Below are positions 15,036 to 22,953 of a stretch of 32,592 bases of DNA, piece by piece (the first letter of the stretch is position 1; each line of letters opens with the position of its first letter). A program made the translations under genes and the position numbers. This stretch comes from Butyrivibrio sp. UBA3740. Its GTDB lineage: Bacteria > Bacillota > Clostridia > Lachnospirales > Lachnospiraceae. Location: positions 1 through 32,592 of the forward strand of contig DFGW01000180.1 in assembly GCA_002372465.1 (NCBI GenBank), written 5' to 3'. The notes below the pieces were generated by a model. It was not told where the DNA came from and ran no database searches. It was given only the letters and a program-made list of their open reading frames with translations.

Positions 15036-16373
15036 ATGAAAGTCGTAGGAATAATAGCTGAATTCAATCCGTTTCATAACGGACACCAATATCTGATAGA
15101 CACCTGCAAAAGAACTTACGGTGCGGACTACGTTGTCATTGTAATGAGCGGTGATTATGTGCAAAGGGGCGCTCCTGCCCTTTTATCCAAGTTTTCCCGG
15201 GCAAGGATGGCGCTTAAGGCAGGTGCTGATCTGGTATTGGAGCTCCCTCTCTACTACAGTCTGGGAAGCGCTGAGTTTTTTGCGGAAGGGGCAATCTCTG
15301 TTCTTTCCGGACTAGGTCTTGTAACAGATCTGGCCTTTGGTTCAGAGTGTACTGACATTGATAAGCTCCGTCATGTGGCAGACATACTGGTGGATGAGCC
15401 CCTTGCTTACAAGGAAGCCATGAAGCAGGCCCTAAGCGATGGACTGTCCTATCCTTCTGCTCAGGCTAGGGGACTTTGTGCCCAGCTGCGTTTTGAGGGT
15501 AAGACTGCACCTGCTTCCTGCCCGGATTCAAATATTAAGGATGATGAAAGTGATTCCCTTAATCAATATATGGATGTGTTCACATCTCCCAATTCCGGAC
15601 TTGCAGTAGAATATCTGAAAGCTATAAAGCGCAGGAATTTGGACATCAATCCCATAGCCATCCCGAGAAGTGGTGCCTCATATCACGACACAAACATAGT
15701 AAGCGCCTGTATGCCAGGGGATAATTCAAGTGAAGGCATTTTAACTTCTCCCTCAGCCAGTGCTACAGGTATCCGAAAGCTCGTGCTTGGCTCTGCTCCT
15801 GCATCCCTTACAGGTGGCATCCTGTCAGAGGTGATTCCTCAAAGCGCCTTTGAAGAGCTTACAGGCTACCGGGGGACATTTCTTTCTGAAAACAGCTTTT
15901 CTGACCTTCTTCGCTATAAGCTCCTTCTTGAGAAAAGTGAAGGCTACGAACAGTACATGGATGTGAGCTGGGACCTTTCAAATCGCATCGCTGCATGGCT
16001 TGATCACTATGAAGATTTCACATCCTTTGCAGCAGCATGTAACTCCAAAAACCTTACTTATTCCAGGATCAGCCGCTGCTTAATGCATATTCTTCTTAAC
16101 ATAACCAAGGAGAACATGAGCGCCTACAAGGCAGATAATTACACTGCTTACGGACGTATCCTTGGCATGAGAAAAGAATCTTCAGCGCTTCTATCCGTTA
16201 TTCATGAAAAAGCCACTATCCCTGTTCTTGACAGACTTAAGGATGCGGATAAAGTTCTTTTCCCGCTGCAAAGACAGCTCTTTAACGAAACATTAACTGC
16301 CGGCACCATCTACAACGCACAGGCCGTAAACGGCATAATATCCGAATACAGCCTGAAGCACATTGCGATATAA
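15036..16373 (+). CDS. tmcAL: tRNA(Met) cytidine acetate ligase
   Basis: TmcAL (formerly YlbM) uses ATP and free acetate to form acetyl-AMP and acetylates the wobble cytidine (ac4C34) of elongator tRNA-Met. This prevents misreading of AUA. The 445-residue protein opens MKVVGIIAEFNPFHNGH, with the HxGH nucleotidyltransferase motif at H14-H17. VIVMSGDYVQRGAPAL, SKFSRARMALKAGADLV and LELPLYYSLGSAEFFAEGAI then follow in family order. AAAGG lies 8 bases before the ATG. It is transcribed divergently from ackA, which makes acetate. No strong terminator is visible in the 39 bases before the convergent surface-protein gene. Confidence 0.95.
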   Translation: MKVVGIIAEFNPFHNGHQYLIDTCKRTYGADYVVIVMSGDYVQRGAPALLSKFSRARMALKAGADLVLELPLYYSLGSAEFFAEGAISVLSGLGLVTDLAFGSECTDIDKLRHVADILVDEPLAYKEAMKQALSDGLSYPSAQARGLCAQLRFEGKTAPASCPDSNIKDDESDSLNQYMDVFTSPNSGLAVEYLKAIKRRNLDINPIAIPRSGASYHDTNIVSACMPGDNSSEGILTSPSASATGIRKLVLGSAPASLTGGILSEVIPQSAFEELTGYRGTFLSENSFSDLLRYKLLLEKSEGYEQYMDVSWDLSNRIAAWLDHYEDFTSFAAACNSKNLTYSRISRCLMHILLNITKENMSAYKADNYTAYGRILGMRKESSALLSVIHEKATIPVLDRLKDADKVLFPLQRQLFNETLTAGTIYNAQAVNGIISEYSLKHIAI

Positions 16374-16412
16374 ATAAATGCAAGATACTTTAGTTTGTTT
16401 ATCCCCGGTTGT

Positions 16413-19400
16413 TTAATACTCATAGAAAGTAAAGTTTTGTGTCCAGGAAATCTTTTCTAGTGATACGTAATGATAATCTTCATCAATAATAAGTTGGTGG
16501 AAACAGCTAACCGAAAGGCCCTTAAAAGGTGTTTCGCCGCTATTTATTCCGTACAACAGGTTTGCATTATGTCCTGGTGAATTCTTCCATGCTGTCATTA
16601 CGGCACTTGGTGTTCTTTGGTTTTGCGCAAGGTTTTCACCACCGTATTTCCACTGCGAAATTATTGTATTCCACTTAGTTCCATTTGGTCTGGTATGCCC
16701 CCAATAAACTAATGTTTCCAAAGAACGAAGATTTGATGCATCCTGACAGGTTGTATTGTATGTAAGTTTATTTAATCCATTTTCCTGTCTATATTCATTA
16801 GTTAAATTGAATACTTCTCTTGCTGCATCATCATCAAACCAGCCATAAAGTGTTACATCCTGTCCGCTTTGGTCTGTAACATGATATTCACTATAAGGGT
16901 GAATTTTAAATGTTTGCTTCACTGTTTTACAATTCTTGCAAACAAGGTCTGTTTCGCCCCATGTATTTTCATCTGCCACTACACGTTGAACATAATCATA
17001 ACCGTAATAGCCATGTATACAATCATCTGGTGACGCTTCGCCTGCAAGTTCACCACATTCAGAACATTTCCAGTAAAGTTTCCCGTCTATATTCTTTACT
17101 TCTTTATTCCAGTGACTGCAAGTCTTAACAGGAATAACTTCTTCTTTTGTGTATCCACAACTACTGCAATAATAAGTTCTGATTCCCGTTTCTTCGGTAG
17201 TTGGTGCTATTTTTGTTTTTATTGTAAGGTTTACGTGATTATCTGGATTATATTGACCATCTGGCTTTTGATAATCTTCTGAAAGCACTTCACCGCACAA
17301 TGAACATTTTAAAGTATAGTGTGCTTTATCAATACATGTTGCAGGACTTATTAATTCATAAAGGCTATATTCTACTGGATGCGCACAGCCTGTACCAGTT
17401 CTTGGAATAACTTCTGCTTTGTTGATATCGCCACAGACGCTACACTTATATTCTTTCAGTCCATCTTCTGTGTCTGTTGCTTCACGTGTTGTTACCCATG
17501 AATAAGCATGTGCAAGTTTAGCAATTTCCAGCGTTTTAATGGATTGTTCACATTTTTTGCAGAACAGTTCCTTTGTACCTGTTTCTGTACATGTTGGCTG
17601 TTTTGTTATTACATATTGTCCGGACCAGTCATGTGATGTCTTAGCAATACTGGTTGTTTTTGTGGAATTACATGTCTTACAAATGTACTTCTTACTTCCT
17701 TTTTCTGTGCAAGTTGAAGGGGTCAAAGAAATAAGTTCGTAATCATGCTCCTTAAATCCACCCTCAGTGTCAATATAACTGCTGTTTGTTACCTGACCGC
17801 AGCGTGTACAGGTAACCTTGTAAACGGCATACTCAGTACATGTTGCTTCCGATATGAGCTCCTGCTCTGAATAATTTGCGGGATGAGTGCATGGCAGCAT
17901 AGGAATAGCCCTTGTTTCCAGAACTTCACCGCAAATCACACAGTATTCTTCCGAAACTCCTTCTTTCTTGTATGTTGCTTCATCTGCTATACGTGTAGCC
18001 GTAGTATGGCCTGTGGCAGGGATAACTGCCTCAGGCGCAGGTGCTCCGCAGTATCTGCAGACACTACCCTCAATTCCGTCCTCTGTGCAGGTAGCAGAAA
18101 CGGACACTTTATTCTCTGTCCATACGTGCAGGATTTCTTCAGATCCATCTTCATTAACTTCTCTGGGTTCCTCTGCCCACTTGGCATAAACAGTCATGTC
18201 CACGGAAGGCGCACCCGTGATAAAGGTTACAGGCTTTTTACCTGCCTTATCCTGATACCAGCCCACAAAGCGATATCCTTCTCTTTTTGCTGTTGCCAGA
18301 ACATAACCCTGATCATAGGATGAATCGAAGGTGCGCGTGTAGCCCGCATTAGTTGTATCAAGAATAGCCCTGACTATTTTTCCGTCAGAGTTTGCATTGG
18401 AATCATTTAAGTTATAGCTTATCGTATAGTAATTGGATGTCCACTTTGCGTAGAAATCCTTATCGCCTGTTGATCCCTTGGCGATATTGGTCACTTTCTT
18501 TTTAAGGGCAGCATCAGAATACCAGCCGGCAAAGGTCTGGCCTATTGCAGCAGGTGTGTAAAGTGCAATTGCCCTGCTTGCAGTGTCATCTACTGTGTAT
18601 GAAGTTGATACAGTGCTGGGCACATCACCGATGATGTTGTGATAGGTAATGGTATAGCCCTGCTTCTCCCAGATTGCGTAGAGCTTTGCCTTCCCGTTTT
18701 TGTCAAAAGAAATGTCTTTTACCTGTGCCATGTCGGCATAGGCAATGCCCGTGCCATCCTTAAGTGTGTTCCACTCAAGGAACTTCCAGCCCTTAACGGA
18801 ATAGCTGTTCCTGGTGAGGGTCTTGTACTCACCTACGTTGATCTTAAGACCTGCTGTCTTTCCGGAAACCTTTATGGGATTGCCGTCAATGTCAACAGTG
18901 TTGGGATCAAAGATCACATTATAGAAAGTTCTCTCATTCCCCGAAGCTCTGGTGACATCTGTCCAGACTGCGTAGAGTCTTACGGTGCCGTTCTTATCTG
19001 CAGCCATAAGCCTGTCTCTGCCAACGAGCTCTCCGGTGTAGAAATCTGCCTCTGTAGCATTCTCTGTCTTACTCCAGCCTGCAAACTTCTTGCCCGGGTA
19101 TGTGTAGCCGCAGACAGCCATTGTCGCGCTGTCGGTCTTAACTGTCTGAACAGCGCTCTTACCTGCAGATCCCTGTCCGCCCACGTACTGGATCCTGTAG
19201 GTCCATGGTGTCCACTTAGCATAAACAGTAATATCTCCTGTGCTTGTCTTGGAGATAGATGTAAACCTGGTCTTGAAGGCTGCGTCCTTGTACCAGCCGG
19301 CAAAGTCATAGCCCGGTCTTACTGCCTTAGCTTCATTTATAAGATTAACTGCTCTATCTCCGTATCTGTAGCCTGAAACATAGCCTTCAACAAGGCTTGC

Positions 19401-22400
19401 ATTCTCTGCTCCAAGCTCGTAGCTGATATCAAAATAATCATCCCAGACTGCATACAGTGTTACTGCTTCTGCCGAGCTGTTCCTGGCAGCCACAATATCT
19501 TTTACCATGGCGGAATCAGTATAATCAGCCACAGATGCGGACCTTTCCAAAGACCATCCAAGGAACACGCTTCCGCTCTTTTTGAAGGTGTTCTTGTTAA
19601 GCTTTTTGTAGACTCCGTAGGAGAATGCCTCATCAGGCATGGTGCCTTCAGTAGCGCCGTTTCCGTCAAACTTAACGGTATAACTGTAGGGGATCCACTT
19701 GGCATAAAGGTTCACGTTACCTGAAGAACCGGACTTGATCACAGAAACCCTGGTCTTGAAGGTGCTCTCCTTGTACCAGCCGCCGAACTGATAGCCTGTT
19801 GGCCACAGCTCTTTTGCGGGAGCATATATAGTGATATCCGGATCGATGGTGGTATATGATGTCTTGTCGTTGAGAGGATTATTAAGGCCTCCGTCAACGT
19901 TAATGTACTTGATATAAAAGTTCTTTACCTTCTTGGGATCCGGCGCCCAGTTGGCGTACAGATAAAGAACCTCCCCGGAATTTCCAAGCTGTGCGTTACA
20001 GCGAATTTCCGCAAGATTCTTGTATCTGTCTCCTGTGCCGTCGGGATTTGTGGTCCATCCGTCAAAAAGATAGTTGGTCCTTGTATATTTGTTGGCCGTA
20101 AGATTGGCGACCTTTCCCGGAGCCACCAGCTGATTGGCCATAGTTCCGCCTGTTGCACCGTTTCCATAGAAAACAATGCTGTAAGAAGTTGTCCTTGCAG
20201 CAATAGCAAATGTAGCAACCCTGGTTCCGCCATACTGACCAATGCCTCTGATTGTGAGCTTGCCGGTGCCTTTGTTTATATTGTTATTGTAAGAGATGAT
20301 CTCATAATCAGCGGCAGAAAGAACTGTCTTACCAAGAGTCACTGTGATCTGTGAAGCGTCGGGACGGATTTCTTTTCCTGTATAGATCTGATTTGCAACC
20401 TTAACTGTGGCCTTGGAAAGATCCTGGCCTGTTACTCTGTAAGTGGCCTCCCTGGTTCCTGAGTAATTGCCCCTGAGAGTTACAACCACTCTCATCAGGG
20501 TATCTGCAGGAACGATATCCCCGGTGCCAGCCTGGTCCCCTGCATATCTGACAGCTCCGCCCGGAAGTAAAGTATCGTTCATATATTCATAAACTATATT
20601 CCTGTCGTAATCAGTACCGGCAACAAGCTTCTTGCCGTCATTGTCTGTCAGGGCAAGAGAAGTAGTGTAGTTCCCCGCCTTGTTGGCAAAAGCCTTGTCT
20701 GCAGCATTGATAACAATGCTCGCGCTGTCGTTGTTGGGGCCAACTGTAAAGGACTGTTCGAAGGCACCCTTGAAGTTGCCCTTCCCTTTGATTGTTACTT
20801 TTCCTGCCGCGCCAACCTTGGTATTGTTCTTGTAGGACAGGGTATAGTCCACGTTTTCTTCAAGCCTGCGGCCGTAGAAGATAACTTCTGCCTCAGCCTT
20901 AGCACCGCCCTTTCTGTACAGGGCGTCATGGGCAATAGTAATCTGAACCTGTTCGCTGTTTATATCTACCGCATTTATCTTGAAGCTCTTTTTGATGCTT
21001 CCCTTGTATGCGCCGATTCCTGTGTAGGTAGCTGTGTAGCTTCCAACATTTACAGGATCCTTGGAAAAAGAAACTACGTAGTCCGTACCTTCTTTAAGGC
21101 GCTCATCGCCACAGTAAACAAGCACCGTCTCCTGCTTCTGAGGTGTGCCCGTGTAGTCAAGGCTTGCCAGGAAGTTTTCAAAGGCAAGGTTCCTTGCTGT
21201 AAATGCCACTGCATTGGCATTTCCGGTGTAGCCTTCGTCCTTGATCTCAAAGCTTTTTGATACAGTTCCTGTGTAATTGCCTTTACCTGTTACGGTTAAT
21301 TGGGCAAGGCCTATCTTACTATTGTTCTTGTAGGAAACTGTGTAGTCTGTTCCCTCTGTAAGGAGCTTCTTTCCAAAATAAACTCTATAGTCCCTTAATG
21401 TCACAGGAATGCCCATGTAGGGGTAGGATTCATTTACTCCTGTCAGCCACAGACTCTTTGAAAAGCCCTGAAGTGAAATGTCATCGAAAGCATCTGTATC
21501 TTCAGGCAGTACCTCATCCTCTTCATCTTCGTTGGTTGCGAAGGTGCTAAAGGTGTTAAGGGCGGAGTCAGTCGTGGTAAGCTTGGACTCTTCCAAAAGC
21601 CCGTCTGCGTTTAAGCTCTGTGTAGAGAAAAGTCTTGTATCCAGAATCAGGTCATCTTCTATTTCAACCTCTTTTTCAGCATCTGGATTGTCTGCCTCAT
21701 CAGTCTTTTGATCCTCATCGGGCTTAAGTTCATCGCCTATCTTGAGAGTCTCGTCTGTTTTGAGGTCCGTTACCTTATCTTCCTCAGGATCCTCAAGGCT
21801 TTCCTCTGTAACCTCAAGACCTTCCTGTATGTCTTTTGCATCATCTTCTGTAATGTCCTGCTCCGAAACAGTCTCAAGCTCAAATACAACAGTCCAGATG
21901 ACTGCATCCTCGATGTAAACTTTCTCATAGTCTCTTGTAAACTTCACACCATTTTCAGCAGGGATCCAGTTGATGCTACCTTCCATTTCTGAAAAAAGAG
22001 CAGCTGAAACAGCCTGAAGATCGGCGCTTAAAGTTTCTTCTAATACGCCTCTCAGAGCATCTTCGTCAGTGACAGGATCTTCAGCATCACCGTTTACAGC
22101 TATTTCCAGATCTTCATATGTATAGATGAGTTCGCCGCCAAGAAGCTCGCTTGTGTAAACTTCGTTTTTGGCATCGGGGTCTTTTTCTCCGTCAAGGATC
22201 TTGTCCAGTTCCTTCTTAAGAGCATCGTAGAGACGCCTTTCCTTAGTATCAGACTCCTCTGCTTCATACCCTGATGCCTTGCTTTCGAACTTATACTCCT
22301 TTTCAGTGAAAGAGATCGTTCCGGAAGGCTTGAATTCACCTGCATTATTCTCATTTTCGTTGTCCTGATTAAGCTGCTCAACAGGCTGCTGATCTTCCGA

Positions 22401-22694
22401 CCGGTTCACATTATCTGAGTCATCACCTGAGCAGTTTGCATCTTCTCCCAGATTTCCTCCCTGATCTCCACCGCCGGTTTCATCTTCTGCGTGCTCGTGC
22501 TCATAGTCATGCTCATACCCGAGTTCATGCTCGTGTTCGTGATCATCATCCCCCGGGTTTCCTGCATTTTCATTATTCAGCTGTTCATCAACCAAAAGAT
22601 TCTCAGCTGCCATGGCTGTCATACTCACCTGAGGCACCTGAGTCACGATGGTAAATATTGTCAGTAATCCTGCAAGAATTCTCTTAAAGTTCAT
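16413..22694 (-). CDS. Giant secreted multi-repeat protein with C-terminal CAP domain
   Basis: The protein has 2093 residues. In order it shows a signal peptide (about 1-30, AMAA cleavage region) and a short His/Glu-rich stretch (51-70). A long acidic linker runs to about 415. Five GTDY/GKGNY-type beta repeats (about 418-835) and eight InlB B-type repeats (about 835-1510, units ending LYAKW or similar) follow. Next is a cysteine module with ten CxxC pairs (about 1520-1925), and last a CAP/SCP domain (about 1950-2093; YWGHTRPNG, GGENLA, WKNSPGHNANLL). The C terminus has no LPXTG motif. I chose ATG 22692-22694 behind GGAGG; the longer frame begins at a TTG inside the ribosome site. Adhesion or a cell-surface role is inference. 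The last third has lower GC than the rest. Confidence 0.9.
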   Translation of the reverse strand: MNFKRILAGLLTIFTIVTQVPQVSMTAMAAENLLVDEQLNNENAGNPGDDDHEHEHELGYEHDYEHEHAEDETGGGDQGGNLGEDANCSGDDSDNVNRSEDQQPVEQLNQDNENENNAGEFKPSGTISFTEKEYKFESKASGYEAEESDTKERRLYDALKKELDKILDGEKDPDAKNEVYTSELLGGELIYTYEDLEIAVNGDAEDPVTDEDALRGVLEETLSADLQAVSAALFSEMEGSINWIPAENGVKFTRDYEKVYIEDAVIWTVVFELETVSEQDITEDDAKDIQEGLEVTEESLEDPEEDKVTDLKTDETLKIGDELKPDEDQKTDEADNPDAEKEVEIEDDLILDTRLFSTQSLNADGLLEESKLTTTDSALNTFSTFATNEDEEDEVLPEDTDAFDDISLQGFSKSLWLTGVNESYPYMGIPVTLRDYRVYFGKKLLTEGTDYTVSYKNNSKIGLAQLTVTGKGNYTGTVSKSFEIKDEGYTGNANAVAFTARNLAFENFLASLDYTGTPQKQETVLVYCGDERLKEGTDYVVSFSKDPVNVGSYTATYTGIGAYKGSIKKSFKINAVDINSEQVQITIAHDALYRKGGAKAEAEVIFYGRRLEENVDYTLSYKNNTKVGAAGKVTIKGKGNFKGAFEQSFTVGPNNDSASIVINAADKAFANKAGNYTTSLALTDNDGKKLVAGTDYDRNIVYEYMNDTLLPGGAVRYAGDQAGTGDIVPADTLMRVVVTLRGNYSGTREATYRVTGQDLSKATVKVANQIYTGKEIRPDASQITVTLGKTVLSAADYEIISYNNNINKGTGKLTIRGIGQYGGTRVATFAIAARTTSYSIVFYGNGATGGTMANQLVAPGKVANLTANKYTRTNYLFDGWTTNPDGTGDRYKNLAEIRCNAQLGNSGEVLYLYANWAPDPKKVKNFYIKYINVDGGLNNPLNDKTSYTTIDPDITIYAPAKELWPTGYQFGGWYKESTFKTRVSVIKSGSSGNVNLYAKWIPYSYTVKFDGNGATEGTMPDEAFSYGVYKKLNKNTFKKSGSVFLGWSLERSASVADYTDSAMVKDIVAARNSSAEAVTLYAVWDDYFDISYELGAENASLVEGYVSGYRYGDRAVNLINEAKAVRPGYDFAGWYKDAAFKTRFTSISKTSTGDITVYAKWTPWTYRIQYVGGQGSAGKSAVQTVKTDSATMAVCGYTYPGKKFAGWSKTENATEADFYTGELVGRDRLMAADKNGTVRLYAVWTDVTRASGNERTFYNVIFDPNTVDIDGNPIKVSGKTAGLKINVGEYKTLTRNSYSVKGWKFLEWNTLKDGTGIAYADMAQVKDISFDKNGKAKLYAIWEKQGYTITYHNIIGDVPSTVSTSYTVDDTASRAIALYTPAAIGQTFAGWYSDAALKKKVTNIAKGSTGDKDFYAKWTSNYYTISYNLNDSNANSDGKIVRAILDTTNAGYTRTFDSSYDQGYVLATAKREGYRFVGWYQDKAGKKPVTFITGAPSVDMTVYAKWAEEPREVNEDGSEEILHVWTENKVSVSATCTEDGIEGSVCRYCGAPAPEAVIPATGHTTATRIADEATYKKEGVSEEYCVICGEVLETRAIPMLPCTHPANYSEQELISEATCTEYAVYKVTCTRCGQVTNSSYIDTEGGFKEHDYELISLTPSTCTEKGSKKYICKTCNSTKTTSIAKTSHDWSGQYVITKQPTCTETGTKELFCKKCEQSIKTLEIAKLAHAYSWVTTREATDTEDGLKEYKCSVCGDINKAEVIPRTGTGCAHPVEYSLYELISPATCIDKAHYTLKCSLCGEVLSEDYQKPDGQYNPDNHVNLTIKTKIAPTTEETGIRTYYCSSCGYTKEEVIPVKTCSHWNKEVKNIDGKLYWKCSECGELAGEASPDDCIHGYYGYDYVQRVVADENTWGETDLVCKNCKTVKQTFKIHPYSEYHVTDQSGQDVTLYGWFDDDAAREVFNLTNEYRQENGLNKLTYNTTCQDASNLRSLETLVYWGHTRPNGTKWNTIISQWKYGGENLAQNQRTPSAVMTAWKNSPGHNANLLYGINSGETPFKGLSVSCFHQLIIDEDYHYVSLEKISWTQNFTFYEY
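16915..18132 (-). repeat. Cysteine-pair repeat module within the giant protein gene
   Basis: This stretch encodes about ten units of roughly 35-60 residues, each with one CxxC pair: CRYC, CVIC, CTRC, CKTC, CKKC, CSVC, CSLC, CSSC, CSEC and CKNC. An ATCTE or PTCTETG-like piece usually precedes the pair by 12-15 residues. The look is of tandem zinc-ribbon-like or disulfide-bonded beta units. Confidence 0.75.
18168..20190 (-). repeat. Eight InlB B-type (Listeria-Bacteroides) repeats
   Basis: Eight units of about 70-90 residues each contain a G-[WY]-x-F-x-GW core and end in YLYANW, NLYAKW, TLYAVW, TVYAKW, RLYAVW, KLYAIW, DFYAKW and TVYAKW. The family forms beta-grasp-like stalk domains in surface proteins. 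DNA identity between units looks low, so these are old duplications. Confidence 0.85.
20190..21440 (-). repeat. Five GTDY/GKGNY beta-sandwich-type repeats
   Basis: Five units of about 75-95 residues share a GTDY (or VDY/ADY) turn, a YKNN-like step, then GKGNY or GIGAY/GIGQY and an SFxI/TFxI end. The pattern is frequent in clostridial secreted proteins as stalk or binding modules. I name it only by its motif. Confidence 0.7.
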
Positions 22695-22953
22695 TTTTCC
22701 TCCACGCAATCTATATCAATCTTTATAAATACTTAATATACTTTTCATAAAACTTACATATAGATAGTATCTCAGCAGGTTATGGATAGAAATACGTAAA
22801 AGCGCAAAAAATGCTTCATTTTACAACAAATTATCACTGTTTCCACAGGTACAAAGAAATATAGTTTCATACATTCTGTTTTCATTGAAGAAGATTTTTT
22901 AACGTGATAACATAGATGTGTACGAGTTGTTTCGTTTTATGTCAGGAGGACAA
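22695..22953. other. Divergent intergenic region of the giant protein and the cNMP-like protein
   Basis: This 259-base AT-rich gap separates two divergent genes. It holds the plus-strand promoter at 22885-22913 and a perfect short palindrome AAAATG-CTT-CATTTT (22808-22822) near its middle. I could not pick a convincing promoter for the minus-strand gene. No small gene or RNA is recognisable. Confidence 0.5.
22885..22913 (+). promoter_or_regulatory. Sigma-A promoter of the cNMP-binding-like gene
   Basis: TTGAAG (22885-22890), 17 bases, TAACAT (22908-22913). Transcription would begin near 22920, giving a leader of about 34 bases before the chosen start. Confidence 0.65.

Noticed and set aside
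16374..16412. Terminator between tmcAL and the giant gene
   Set aside because: I searched the 39-base gap and found no stem with a T-run on either strand.
18639..19376. 245-codon plus-strand open frame opposite the giant protein gene
   Set aside because: It lies wholly antisense to clear InlB-type repeats, is rich in Cys, Leu and Ser typical of shadow frames, and has no ribosome site I can see.
16413..22694. CRISPR-like periodic repeats in the giant gene
   Set aside because: The periodicity is at protein level with diverged DNA; there are no identical short repeats with unique spacers.
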